Shown piece by piece: positions 34,704 to 44,102 of a stretch of DNA of 64,000 nt (the first letter of the stretch is position 1; every line of letters begins with the position of its first letter). The stretch is from Treponema denticola ATCC 35405. Lineage in GTDB: Bacteria; Spirochaetota; Spirochaetia; Treponematales; Treponemataceae. The stretch lies in the NCBI RefSeq assembly GCF_000008185.1, contig NC_002967.9, positions 1,302,001 to 1,366,000 on the forward strand. Direction: 5' to 3'. Made by a program: the position numbers and the translations under genes. Under the pieces are notes generated by a model, which had not been told where the DNA came from, searched no databases, and saw only the letters and a list, made by a program, of their open reading frames with translations.

Positions 34704-35509
34704 TTTTTAGGTTTATCCTTTTGCTTTAGATCTTTTTCCATCTTATCTTTCCAGATTTCGATTTTACGTTTAATTTCTTCAACTTCCCTGTGCTCATTTA
34801 AAACCATGTGTACCCTTCTTAAGCCTTCCAAAAAAAGGATTGCAGTGCGGAAGTCGCTTATATTGTTTGTAACAATTTCGTATTTTTCGCGATATTTGTC
34901 GGCAGCTTTGGTAAAAAGTTTTTTTACAAGCCTAAGATGATATATTACGGTATCATAATCCTCCGCATGAGGGTTTAAGCCTGTTTGGCTTATTTCTTTT
35001 AGATCCATTATGTTTTTTGCAACTACTGCAAAACGGGCTTCTATGTCGATAAAGGACCAACGCCATTTGGTATTTTCCCCGTATGCATCTATTACCAAGT
35101 TTATTACCAGGCCCAGTTTTCGTATAAGATAATATCTTTGTTTTTCGGTAATCTTTGAAATCCGGTCAACTCCTTCTTCATATTCGGAAAAAGGAGCATC
35201 TATGAGGTCGGTTACAATTTCTTCAAGGTAGATTATGGGCTTATACAGGGTTTTTCGTGCTTCATTGAGAATGTTTTCGTTTTTTCCGCCGAGGAGGGCT
35301 ACCGATAGCCTGAATTTGGCCAGATAAAGGGTTGCCAAGTAAATCATCTCATCGGCAAGTACCAGTCTTTTATAAGCGGCACCGAATGTGTCTTTTTTTA
35401 TAAGCGAAAGAATATTTTCTTCATGTTTTAAAACTTGGTTTATTACCTGATCATATTCATAAACCCGTTTTGTATAAAGTTCTCTGTTTCCGCTTTTTTC
35501 CCCGTCCAC
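34700..35509 (-). CDS. Conserved-type helical protein of unknown function
   Basis: 269 residues, no signal peptide, mostly helical, with a very charged C-terminal helix (EHREVEEIKRKIEIWKDKM) that may be coiled coil. I do not recognise a family. It starts with GTG at 35509, behind AGGAG, nine bases after the recN stop, and its end overlaps the HD gene. Stable placement between recN and an HD hydrolase hints at a nucleotide- or DNA-linked role, but this is inference only. Confidence 0.75.
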   Translation of the reverse strand: MDGEKSGNRELYTKRVYEYDQVINQVLKHEENILSLIKKDTFGAAYKRLVLADEMIYLATLYLAKFRLSVALLGGKNENILNEARKTLYKPIIYLEEIVTDLIDAPFSEYEEGVDRISKITEKQRYYLIRKLGLVINLVIDAYGENTKWRWSFIDIEARFAVVAKNIMDLKEISQTGLNPHAEDYDTVIYHLRLVKKLFTKAADKYREKYEIVTNNISDFRTAILFLEGLRRVHMVLNEHREVEEIKRKIEIWKDKMEKDLKQKDKPKK

Positions 35510-35520
35510 AATAATCTCCT

Positions 35521-37206
35521 CTATCGGACATATTTTAACAGAAGCTCTTCAGCATGTCTGAGAGAAGCCTCACTTAATTCGTCTCCGGCCAGCATTCTTG
35601 CTATTTCTTCAAGCCTCGCCTTGCCTGAAACAGCTGCTGCCGAGGTTTTGGTAGTTTGCCCTATCGTATTCTTTTCTATCTTAATGTGATTATCGGCATG
35701 AGATGCGATTACCGCAAGGTGAGTAATACAAAGAATTTGCTTTTTTTTCGACAGCTTTTTCATATGGGAAGCTACATTTACCGCAACTTCTCCGCCGATG
35801 CCGGTATCGATTTCATCAAATATTAAGGTGTCCGCTTCATCTCCTTCTGCAAGTACCGTTTTTAAGGCAAGCATAACTCGAGAAAGCTCTCCCCCCGATG
35901 CAATCTTTGCAAGAGGCCGCAATGGTTCCCCGGCATTGGGGCTTATCATAAATTCGATATCGTCAAACCCGTAAGGATTTGCCGAGAGCTTGTTCCCTTC
36001 AGGGAGCCGAGTGTCCACTCTAACTTGGAATTTGGTTTTCGGCATTCCTAAATTGGAAAGAACTTCTTCAACCTCCTTTTGGAGTTTTGAAGATGCCTCT
36101 TTGCGTTTTTCGGATAGGATTCTTCCCAGTTTTAAAAGCTTTGACTGCAAAATTCCTATTTTCTGTTCGAGCTCCGATTTTCCGGCTTCCCGTTTGGAAA
36201 GACTCTCAAGCTGTTCTTCGGCATTTTGAGCATAGTTTAAGACATCGTGTATTGTTGCCCCGTATTTTTTTGTCAACTTATATATTAAAGAAAGTCTTTC
36301 CTGTACTTGTTCCACCCTTTCAGGATTAAAGATCAATTTTGAAAGATAAGAATCTATCGAAGAGCTTATATCGTCCAATTCGTAATAGCCGGTTTCAAGC
36401 CTTTTTGAAAGGTCTTCAAGCCCCTCATCACAATTTTTGGCGGTTTCAAGGTTATGCATTGCTTTTTTTGTAAGACTGATTATTCCCGATTCATCGGAAA
36501 AAAGCTGAGATGCTGTGTTTAAGGCTTCGAAAAGTTTTTCAAATTGGTTTAATCTTTTTTCTTCAGCTTCCAGTTCTTCTTTTTCGTCTTCTTTTAATTT
36601 TGCTTTTGTTATTTCGTCGATGGCAAACTGCAAAAGCTCTTGTTTTTCGGCAAGTTCTTTTTCGGAAAGGTTTAAGTTTTCAAGCTCTGTTCTTTTTTCG
36701 GCAAGTTCGGCATAAAGAGAGGTAAACATTTTCACTTCGTTGTTTATGCCTGCAAAGCTGTCCAAAAAACGGCGGTGTTCTACAATTCTAAAAAGAGACT
36801 GATGATCGTGTTGGCCGTGGATATCCACCAAAAGAGAGGTGAAGTCTTCAAGTTCGTTCCTTGTTACCGGTGTGCTTTGTATCCAAGCATTGGATCGGCC
36901 GTTTTGTTTTAAATTGCGGCGGATAAGAATACGGCTGTTTTCGGGCTCAATTCCGTGATCTGCAAGCCATTTTAAGGCCTCGCTGTGTTCATTCCCGATA
37001 AAAAAACTTCCCGATACGGCTGCCTCATCGGTACCTGAACGGATTAAATCTGTCGAGGTTTTTCCTCCGAGGAGGAACGTTAAGGAGCCGATTAATATCG
37101 ACTTACCGGCCCCCGTTTCACCGCTTAAAACATTTAAGCCGTTTTCGAATTCTACAAAGAGACTGTCTATTAGAGCTATGTTTTTTACCGATATATTTTC
37201 AAGCAT
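35521..37206 (-). CDS. recN: DNA repair protein RecN (SMC-like ATPase)
   Basis: 561 residues, typical length. Helps repair double-strand breaks. Walker A SGETGAGKS (residues 29-36), long central coiled coils (about 150-360) and the C-terminal half with signature ASGGELSRVMLALK, Walker B TLIFDEIDTGIGG and the D-loop/H-loop CITHLAVIASHADNH. First gene of an operon with the 269-residue and HD genes. Starts at 37206 behind AAGGAAAG. Confidence 0.95.
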   Translation of the reverse strand: MLENISVKNIALIDSLFVEFENGLNVLSGETGAGKSILIGSLTFLLGGKTSTDLIRSGTDEAAVSGSFFIGNEHSEALKWLADHGIEPENSRILIRRNLKQNGRSNAWIQSTPVTRNELEDFTSLLVDIHGQHDHQSLFRIVEHRRFLDSFAGINNEVKMFTSLYAELAEKRTELENLNLSEKELAEKQELLQFAIDEITKAKLKEDEKEELEAEEKRLNQFEKLFEALNTASQLFSDESGIISLTKKAMHNLETAKNCDEGLEDLSKRLETGYYELDDISSSIDSYLSKLIFNPERVEQVQERLSLIYKLTKKYGATIHDVLNYAQNAEEQLESLSKREAGKSELEQKIGILQSKLLKLGRILSEKRKEASSKLQKEVEEVLSNLGMPKTKFQVRVDTRLPEGNKLSANPYGFDDIEFMISPNAGEPLRPLAKIASGGELSRVMLALKTVLAEGDEADTLIFDEIDTGIGGEVAVNVASHMKKLSKKKQILCITHLAVIASHADNHIKIEKNTIGQTTKTSAAAVSGKARLEEIARMLAGDELSEASLRHAEELLLKYVR

Positions 37207-37302
37207 TTACTTTCCTTAAATTTCAACATTTTCAAGTATAGACCAAAATGCAGCAAATTTCAAGTAGGACGTAACAAAGTACAGATGTCAAAGTGAGAAT
37301 GC

Positions 37303-37734
37303 TTAAAATTGGGCTTCGGGATGTTCTTTATGGATGTATTCCGCCCAGTCGTGATCGGCTCCGGCTATATGTTCAACAAGCCACCTGCCCAAAAAATCGT
37401 AAAATTGAAGTCCCGTTTCGATATTGCCGGAGGCTAAAGGCACAATCGCTTCTCTTATTTTTTTTATAAAAGATTTATGTATTTCTGCATGTTCTTTTAA
37501 ATAGGGATACCCATACTCTTTCATTACTTTTTCTTCTTCTTCAAAGTGATAATAGGTATAGTCGGATAAATTCTTCAGTATTTTACCGATTTTTAGTTTG
37601 TATTCTTCTTGAGGCAAGTCGAACAAATCTTTAAACTGCCCCATGATGGTTAAAAGTTTTTTATGATGTAAATCTATTGTATTATACCCTACGCTTAATG
37701 AGTCTTCCCACTCAAAACCTTTAATTTCACTCAT
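37303..37734 (-). CDS. Bacteriohemerythrin
   Basis: 143 residues, a four-helix bundle with a di-iron O2-binding site. The ligands sit at expected spacing: H23 (or H24) in DLHHKK, H63 and E67 in YHFEEEE, H82 and H86 in EHAEIHKSF, H122 and D127 in WLVEHIAGAD. Soluble single-domain hemerythrins in anaerobes may sense, store or scavenge oxygen. It appears to be a single-gene unit. Confidence 0.93.
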   Translation of the reverse strand: MSEIKGFEWEDSLSVGYNTIDLHHKKLLTIMGQFKDLFDLPQEEYKLKIGKILKNLSDYTYYHFEEEEKVMKEYGYPYLKEHAEIHKSFIKKIREAIVPLASGNIETGLQFYDFLGRWLVEHIAGADHDWAEYIHKEHPEAQF

Positions 37735-37826
37735 AAGACTATTTTAACTTATTATCAAAAAAAGTCAAGGGAAGGAGCGGGGTGCACAAGGGCTCAAGGG
37801 ACTGAAAAATCAAAATTAAAATAAAC

Positions 37827-37855
37827 TTGACAAGTAATAAAAAATATATTACCAT
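37827..37855 (+). promoter_or_regulatory. Promoter of the toxin-antitoxin operon
   Basis: TTGACA (37827-37832), 17 bp, TACCAT (37850-37855). The -10 directly abuts the first ATG, so transcription should begin near the second in-frame ATG at 37862. No ribosome site is present, which points to leaderless translation. Confidence 0.55.
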
Positions 37856-38127
37856 ATGGATATGGAATATACAGTAGTTATGCCTAAAAAATTGGATAAA
37901 ATAATCAGGCTTATGCCTGAAAAAGCTCAAGATGTTCTGCATAATCTAATTTTAGACATAAAAAAATCAGGTCCCGTACAGCCTAAAATCATAACTACTG
38001 TAAATTGAGTGCAAATACCTATCACTGCCATTTACTTTATAAATGGGTAGCGGTATGGAGATGCGAAAAAAATAAACTCATAGTGGAGGTCGAATATGTT
38101 GGCAGTCGTGAAAATGCCCCATACTAG
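37856..38127 (+). pseudogene. RelE/HigB-like toxin, frameshifted
   Basis: The first frame gives 50 residues (MEYTVVMPKK...) ending in TGA at 38006-38008. A second frame starting at the same place continues NTYHCHLLYKWVAVWRC through EVEYVGSRENAPY to the TAG at 38125. The join is typical of RelE-superfamily mRNA-interferase toxins (xYHCHL...WVAxW). Adding one G at about 38007 would restore a toxin of about 90 residues. The 3' end overlaps the antitoxin gene by 32 bases, as in HigBA-type pairs. As read, the toxin is inactive. The promoter favours starting at 37862. Confidence 0.8.
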
Positions 38128-38458
38128 TTTTACCGTATCGGGCGATATTCCTGAAAATATTTTAAGTATATTAAAAACTTACTATAAGAAACATCTTATA
38201 CTTGAAGACGATAAAACTGAATATGTTGAAGCTTCAACGATGGACTGGTATAAAGAAGCCGAAAAAAGACAAACCCCTGCTAAGACTTTGCGTTTTTATC
38301 GAACACTTAATAAACTTACTCAAGTACAATTGGCCGAAAAACTAGGTGTTACAAAACAGTTCATCTCCAACATGGAAACAGGACAAAAGCCTATAAGCCG
38401 CAAAACCGCCTATTTGCTTTCTGAAATCTTCGGTATAGACGCAGGGCGGTTTATATAG
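38096..38458 (+). CDS. XRE-type helix-turn-helix antitoxin
   Basis: 120 residues. The N-terminal half resembles toxin-neutralising regions, with a DWYKEAEKRQTPAKTLRFYR link. The C-terminal half is a XRE helix-turn-helix: LTQVQLAEKLGVTKQFISNMETGQKPISRKTA, compressed at about residues 75-105. GGAGG lies six bases before the ATG at 38096, inside the toxin frame. Partner of the frameshifted RelE-like toxin and probably the repressor of the operon. Confidence 0.88.
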   Translation: MLAVVKMPHTSFTVSGDIPENILSILKTYYKKHLILEDDKTEYVEASTMDWYKEAEKRQTPAKTLRFYRTLNKLTQVQLAEKLGVTKQFISNMETGQKPISRKTAYLLSEIFGIDAGRFI

Positions 38459-38541
38459 ATGATTTTCTTTTCACTATGACTTACCATAATTTCTTCAAAT
38501 AACATATTTGTCTATGCTCCTTTATTGTTAAAGATTCTAAT

Positions 38542-38964
38542 TTATTCATCAATCCTATAAACCATATCGCCGGTATTCCAAATATACATAGCGGCTGACA
38601 CAGGCTCTTTTCCTTCTTCCCAAAGCCAGCCTGTATATGTTGTGTTATAGCCGAAGTATCCTTCCGTTAAAATTTCAAACTCCATGCCGGAAAAATTTTC
38701 AATATACTCTTTTAACCCGATGGCTTTCCCGGAAAAATCTCCTTCATAAACAATTTTGTCGAATATCCAAACACTACATTCATCTAAGTCGCTGACGTAA
38801 AATACGACATCTCCGGAATATTTTTTTTCTCCATTTTCGGTATACTGAAATAATTTATCTATCTTTAATGTCAATATGTCGTCATTAAAGATGATTTTCT
38901 TTATTTTACTATCATGCAGGCTAAAAGGAATATTACTGCTTCTATCATGTATAAAATCCATCAT
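38542..38964 (-). CDS. Small acidic cytosolic protein of unknown function
   Basis: 140 residues, acidic, no signal peptide and no membrane segment. Opening FSLHDSKIKKIIFNDDILTL, then alternating strand-like segments with many aromatic residues. Size and character recall immunity-type proteins, but no family is recognised. The frame begins MMDF, and AGAGGT lies about 10 bases before the first ATG. A TTGACA occurs upstream on this strand with a poor -10. Confidence 0.65.
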   Translation of the reverse strand: MMDFIHDRSSNIPFSLHDSKIKKIIFNDDILTLKIDKLFQYTENGEKKYSGDVVFYVSDLDECSVWIFDKIVYEGDFSGKAIGLKEYIENFSGMEFEILTEGYFGYNTTYTGWLWEEGKEPVSAAMYIWNTGDMVYRIDE

Positions 38965-39074
38965 TAATATATTTACCTCTAAATTCTAACTTGTCAATTT
39001 TTCGTCCATCCCATTATATCATTTTTCCCACATTCTGTCATTCAATCAAGTTTCGACACCTTTTTTCCTCGATC

Positions 39075-39103
39075 TTGAAAAAAAACGATTAATATGCTAA
39101 AAT
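39075..39103 (+). promoter_or_regulatory. Promoter giving a near-leaderless mRNA
   Basis: TTGAAA (39075-39080), 17 bp, TAAAAT (39098-39103), eight bases before the ATG at 39112. It rules out the ATG at 39094, which lies upstream of the -10. Confidence 0.65.
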
Positions 39104-39111
39104 ACCGCACA

Positions 39112-40581
39112 ATGTTTGACCGATTAGAACCATTATTGCCTAAAATTAACTTATTTTTAAAAAATGTTGGGGAAGCCTTTACTCTTGAAGATCTTAAAAA
39201 TTTTATCGGTCTAAAAAATTTTGATGATTCTACTTTGGGTATTTTTTTAATTTCCTTGTCGCTCGCGTATTTTTTTCCTGATCCCGATTCGGATGACGGG
39301 GTATGGATTAGCAAGCACGGATTTTTTACCGGCAAGAAATTTTGTGTGCAAATTTCGGATACGGAAAATGAAATGAAAATTTTTATCCCCGGCTCGCGGT
39401 TTTTACCCTTTTTGCCGGCAGATAAATATGCTCATGAGTCAAAGCTTTTTTATGAGGGAAAAGAAATCCCCAAACGCAGGGTGTATTTGAGCTTTGATAG
39501 AATTTTTTCCTTTTATTTTTTATATACCGAAAGCGATCTTTCCAATATTTTATGTGAAGACTATGAAGAAAATGTAGAGACCTTTTCCCGTTTACATGAT
39601 AGTTTTAATCCCGAAGCCCGTTTTGCCGTAACTGCTTGGGATTTCTCGGCCGTTTTTGATGAATGTAATTTCGATTATCCTATGCGTTTTTTTGTGCATA
39701 TCAAGGATTGGGCAAATGCGGAATTTGAAATCTTAAAAGAAAGCCATGAGCTTTTAGAAGATGATATTTCGAATTGGTTCAGTCTATTTGAAACGGCCGT
39801 CCGCTCTTCCTTAAAGATATTACCTATGGACTCGACAACTCAAGAGATTCTTTCCTTTGCTTTCTTTTTGGCTGAAGATGCTCTTTTTAATGAAAATGCA
39901 GCGCCGATGGAATTGTTTTTTGAACGTAAGGATGTATTCGGTGTTATGCCTTACGGTATCGAAGAAAAATTTGGAGTTTTAGATGAACCGATAGCCTGTC
40001 CCAACAGCTGGTTTTATTATCCTTATAACGAAAGTAAAGAGGACAATTTTTTTAATTCTATAAACAGGCCTGTTACGGAGGCCGTTATAGATTGCTTTGT
40101 TCTGGATTTTTTATCTTCACATTATGTGGCCCGCTTTGATGATGAGGTAAAAGGACTTTTTATAAAAGAATCTTTAGACTTCTTTATTCCGGAGTTTATA
40201 AATAACTATAAAACCGTATCTTCAAAGTGTAAAACTTATTTGGAGATGCATTACGATTATTGGGTTAACCTATATAATCCATTTAAGGACGATGGTTCAA
40301 AAGATTTACGCGCAGACTTGGTAGACTTTTATAAAAATCTTGTTCTGTTTTTTAATGAGCTTGATGAACGTAAATTAAAAACATCGGACTTTGATGGTCA
40401 ATCAGCCTTAATAATTTATCAAATTTTTGACAAGATTTTTCAGTGGAGCGAATTCGTTTCTTCTATGTCTCCGGAAGATTCTAATTTTATTGAAGTAATG
40501 TCTATGTCTCTTGAAAATCTGTCTTATGTATATACTGATGTGAAGGTCGAAATCAGAAATAAAATATCGGCTCTCACCTAA
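39112..40581 (+). CDS. Large cytosolic protein of unknown function
   Basis: About 489 residues, acidic, rich in Phe, Tyr and Asp, with no signal peptide or membrane segment and no motif I recognise. Regions rich in paired aromatics (FFPDPDSDDG near 55, FYYPYNES near 300) suggest a compact fold. It is placed 21 bases ahead of transketolase on the same strand, so some cotranscription is likely. Start chosen at 39112 because the promoter lies immediately before it and no ribosome site is present. Confidence 0.75.
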   Translation: MFDRLEPLLPKINLFLKNVGEAFTLEDLKNFIGLKNFDDSTLGIFLISLSLAYFFPDPDSDDGVWISKHGFFTGKKFCVQISDTENEMKIFIPGSRFLPFLPADKYAHESKLFYEGKEIPKRRVYLSFDRIFSFYFLYTESDLSNILCEDYEENVETFSRLHDSFNPEARFAVTAWDFSAVFDECNFDYPMRFFVHIKDWANAEFEILKESHELLEDDISNWFSLFETAVRSSLKILPMDSTTQEILSFAFFLAEDALFNENAAPMELFFERKDVFGVMPYGIEEKFGVLDEPIACPNSWFYYPYNESKEDNFFNSINRPVTEAVIDCFVLDFLSSHYVARFDDEVKGLFIKESLDFFIPEFINNYKTVSSKCKTYLEMHYDYWVNLYNPFKDDGSKDLRADLVDFYKNLVLFFNELDERKLKTSDFDGQSALIIYQIFDKIFQWSEFVSSMSPEDSNFIEVMSMSLENLSYVYTDVKVEIRNKISALT

Positions 40582-40602
40582 AAATAATCTTGGAGGTTTT
40601 TT

Positions 40603-42630
40603 ATGAAAAACGAACTGGAAGCTATTGCTCTTTCAATCAGAAGTCTTTCGATGGACGCAATCGAAAAAGCCAACTCAGGGCATCCGGGGCTGCCTTTGGG
40701 AGCTGCCGAATTGGGTGCTGCCCTGTATGCTAAAATCTTAAAACACAATCCTAAAAATCCGGATTGGAAAGACAGGGACCGCTTTGTGCTTTCTGCAGGC
40801 CACGGTTCGATGCTTTTGTATTCAGCCTTACATATTTCAGGCTACGATGTTTCAATCGAAGATATAAAAAGTTTTAGGCAGCTCGGCTCCAAATGTCCGG
40901 GGCATCCCGAATACGGCGACACTCCCGGTGTTGAAACTACCACAGGGCCCTTGGGTCAAGGAATTTCTACAGCCGTAGGTATGGCCATTGCCGAAAAAAT
41001 GCTTGCCGCCCGCTTTAACACAGCCGAGCATAAAATAGTAGACCATTATACTTATGCCCTTGTAGGGGAGGGCTGTTTGATGGAGGGCGTTTCCTCCGAA
41101 AGCTCCAGTTTGGCAGGCCACTTAAAATTAGGAAAGCTCATTGTTTATTATGATGAAAATAAGATTACAATTGACGGTTCGACCGACTTAACATTTACCG
41201 AAAACATCGAAGAAAGGTACAAGGCCTACGGCTGGCAGGTATTGCGCGGTTCGATGTACTCCTTTGAAGATATTGAACGCCTGACTCTTGAAGCTAAAAA
41301 AGATGAAAGGCCGACTCTTATTATCTTAAAGTCCGTTATAGGTCAGGGGGCTCCGACGGTTGCAGGCAAAAACAAGGCACACGGCGCTCCCTTAGGAAAA
41401 GACGGCATTGCCGAAGCCAAGAAAAATCTTTTACTCGAAGGAAAAGGCGATTTCTATGTTGCAGAAGAAGCTTATGCTTTCTTTAAAAAGAGAAATGAAG
41501 AGCTGGCTCTTGCTGAAGCCGAATGGAATAAAACCTTTGAAGTCTGGTCAAAAGCCAATCCCGAAAAAAGAAAAGAATGGGATCTTTCCTTTGCCCAAGG
41601 CGGAGCTGATGAAGCCCTTGTAAAATCTGTAAAGCTCCCTGAGTTCAAAAAAGATGAGAGTCTTGCAACCCGTGCCGCTTCAAAAAAGGCCTTAAACGAG
41701 TTTGCAAAAGTCCTTCCCAATCTTGTCGGAGGTTCTGCCGACTTGGAAGGCCCCAATGCCGTAGGCTTGGACGGAATTTCAGCCTTTTCTCATCAAAATC
41801 CTTCGGGAAGATATATTTATTTCGGTATCAGGGAATTTGCAATGGGGACAATCACAAACGGTATTCAGCTTCACGGAGGTTTTAGGGCATTTTGTGCGAC
41901 CTTCTTGGTCTTTGCCGATTATTTACGCCCGGCTCTCCGCCTTGCTGCCCTTATGAAGCTTCCTTCAATCTATGTATTTACCCATGATTCAATCTTTGTA
42001 GGGGAGGACGGCCCCACCCATCAGCCCATAGAACTTTTAGCCTCATTGCGGGCTATTCCGAATGTTCTTGTTTTACGCCCTGCCGATGCGGAGGAAACAG
42101 GGGAAGCATGGAAGCAGGCTCTCTTACACAAGGACGGCCCCGTATGTTTAATCTTGAGCCGCCAAAATTTACCTGTCTTGGAAAAGAGCGATCTTTTTTG
42201 GAGGGAATCGATTAAAAACGGTGCATACATTGTAAAGGATGTAGAGGCTTCGGCCTCAGGCTGTACGGTAGGCAAGCCGGATAGAACTCCTGACGTAACG
42301 GTCTTGGCTACGGGCTCCGAGGTAAGTATGGCAGTAAAGGCTGCAAGTCTTGTAAAGGATAAAAAGGTCAGAGTTGTCTCCGTTATGTCGAAAGAAAGGT
42401 TTGAAAACTCGCCTAAGGATTTTAAACATGGAGTTTTGGGCGGATGTAAAAAGCATATCCGTGTTGTTACCGCCGAGGCTGGAGTCGCCCAAGGCTGGGA
42501 AGGCTGGACAGGTTGTAAGTGCGATAATTTTTCGATTGAGGGTTTCGGCACCTCAGCCCCCGGAGCCAAGGTCGCAGAACACCTAGGCTTTACGTCAGAA
42601 AACTTGGCAAAGCTGATAGAGAAAAATTAA
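40603..42630 (+). CDS. tkt: Transketolase
   Basis: 675 residues. Thiamine-diphosphate enzyme moving two-carbon units in the non-oxidative pentose phosphate pathway. Motifs: NSGHPGLPLGAAELG (about 23-38), SAGHGSMLLYSALH, the ThDP/metal motif GEGCLMEGVSSES with N at DENKITIDG, the glutamate region GIREFAMG near 410, and FVGEDGPTHQPIE. GGAGG ribosome site. Full-length and intact. Confidence 0.96.
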   Translation: MKNELEAIALSIRSLSMDAIEKANSGHPGLPLGAAELGAALYAKILKHNPKNPDWKDRDRFVLSAGHGSMLLYSALHISGYDVSIEDIKSFRQLGSKCPGHPEYGDTPGVETTTGPLGQGISTAVGMAIAEKMLAARFNTAEHKIVDHYTYALVGEGCLMEGVSSESSSLAGHLKLGKLIVYYDENKITIDGSTDLTFTENIEERYKAYGWQVLRGSMYSFEDIERLTLEAKKDERPTLIILKSVIGQGAPTVAGKNKAHGAPLGKDGIAEAKKNLLLEGKGDFYVAEEAYAFFKKRNEELALAEAEWNKTFEVWSKANPEKRKEWDLSFAQGGADEALVKSVKLPEFKKDESLATRAASKKALNEFAKVLPNLVGGSADLEGPNAVGLDGISAFSHQNPSGRYIYFGIREFAMGTITNGIQLHGGFRAFCATFLVFADYLRPALRLAALMKLPSIYVFTHDSIFVGEDGPTHQPIELLASLRAIPNVLVLRPADAEETGEAWKQALLHKDGPVCLILSRQNLPVLEKSDLFWRESIKNGAYIVKDVEASASGCTVGKPDRTPDVTVLATGSEVSMAVKAASLVKDKKVRVVSVMSKERFENSPKDFKHGVLGGCKKHIRVVTAEAGVAQGWEGWTGCKCDNFSIEGFGTSAPGAKVAEHLGFTSENLAKLIEKN

Positions 42631-42674
42631 TAATTTTATTTGAACTTTAAGCCCAATTTGGAGGTATTATAAAG

Positions 42675-44102
42675 ATGAAGCAAAAGATGAGTAAGTTTTT
42701 AACGGACAGTAAACCTGTCTTAAAAAAACTGATAGAAGAGCTTTCTAAAGAATTTGAATATGTTTCGATTTTGGGGAGTGACTCAAAGGGAAAATCTTAT
42801 TCGGTACGTAAAACGGCTGTTTCGGTTGGGGATTCTTTTTCGACCGAAAGAGGTTTTGTCTTGCGGGTTTATAACGGTCTGGGATATTCGGAATATTCTT
42901 TCGATGTAATTGATGCCGAAAATATCAAAAAAGAAATCAGGCGTATTGCTAAAACCGATATCGAGTTTTTAAAATCGAAAAACCTTGAAAGAATTAAGTA
43001 TCCTGTAATCGAGGAAGAATCTTTAACAAAAAGTTTTTATGCCGAAGTAAAAGAAAGTTTTGATTCGATGAATGACGAGCAAAAAATAAAAAGGCTTGAA
43101 TCCGTAATGAAAAAGGGATTTGACTATTGTCCAGAAATGATAGATTTTCAGGTCAGGTATGAAGAGGTTTCCGTTTGTAAAATCTTCCTTTCACAAAAAA
43201 AAGATTTGGAGCAGGCTTATGCTTATGCAATTTCTTATCTTAGTCCGTATTTAAAAAAGGGAGAATCCGTAAAATACAGCTTCCAAGACTTTTCGGGAAA
43301 CTGCGGTATGGAAATTTTACACAAGGTTGAAGACAATATCAAAAAAAGCATTGATGCTACAAAGGAACTTTTGGATGCCGAAAGGATTAAGCCCGGAGTT
43401 TACGATATTATCTGTAAGCAAAATGTTACGGGCCTTATAGCCCATGAAGCTTTCGGCCATGGGGTCGAGATGGATATGTTCGTTAAAAACCGCGCAAAGG
43501 CTAAGGAGTTTATCGGCAAGAAGGTTGCTTCCGAAATTACCGATATGCACGACGGGGCTGCCGCTGCGGAGCAGGTTTCTTCCTATCTTTTTGATGATGA
43601 AGGAGTCTTGGCTCAAGATACGCAGATTATCGAAAAAGGAATTTTAAAGCGGGGAATCTGCGATACCCTTTCGGCCTTGAGCTTAGGTATAAAGCCCACA
43701 GGCAACGGAAAACGGGAATCCTTTGAGCGCAAGGCCTACACCCGAATGACCAACACCTTTTTCAGTACAAAAAATTCTTCCCTCGATGAAATGATAAAGT
43801 CCGTAGATTTTGGCTATCTTTTGGACGGCTATTTTAGCGGAATGGAAGATCCTAAAAACTGGGGTATTCAATGTGCCGTCGAAAAGGGATACGAAATAAA
43901 GGACGGAAAACTTACAGGTAAAATAGTCGGCCCGATTTTTTTAACCGGCTATGTTCCCGAGCTCCTTTCCTCTATTTCTATGATTTCAGGCGAAGAAGAC
44001 TTTGAACTGGAAGGCTCCGGTTTTTGCGGAAAGGGTTATAAAGAATATGTAAGAACCTCTGCAGGAGGCGGATATATTAAGGCACGCGGGAGACTTGGAT
44101 AA
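42675..44102 (+). CDS. TldD-family metalloprotease (second pair)
   Basis: 475 residues. Zinc motif HEAFGH at 257-262 in GLIAHEAFGHGVEMDMF, then SYLFDDEGVLAQDT and a C-terminal EDFELEGSGFCGKGYKEYV with the conserved cysteine. It is clearly TldD-like but diverged from the first copy at 28711-30093. GGAGG ribosome site 11 bases before the ATG. Its TAA overlaps the ATG of the partner gene (TAATG). The peptide substrate is not known. Confidence 0.88.
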   Translation: MKQKMSKFLTDSKPVLKKLIEELSKEFEYVSILGSDSKGKSYSVRKTAVSVGDSFSTERGFVLRVYNGLGYSEYSFDVIDAENIKKEIRRIAKTDIEFLKSKNLERIKYPVIEEESLTKSFYAEVKESFDSMNDEQKIKRLESVMKKGFDYCPEMIDFQVRYEEVSVCKIFLSQKKDLEQAYAYAISYLSPYLKKGESVKYSFQDFSGNCGMEILHKVEDNIKKSIDATKELLDAERIKPGVYDIICKQNVTGLIAHEAFGHGVEMDMFVKNRAKAKEFIGKKVASEITDMHDGAAAAEQVSSYLFDDEGVLAQDTQIIEKGILKRGICDTLSALSLGIKPTGNGKRESFERKAYTRMTNTFFSTKNSSLDEMIKSVDFGYLLDGYFSGMEDPKNWGIQCAVEKGYEIKDGKLTGKIVGPIFLTGYVPELLSSISMISGEEDFELEGSGFCGKGYKEYVRTSAGGGYIKARGRLG

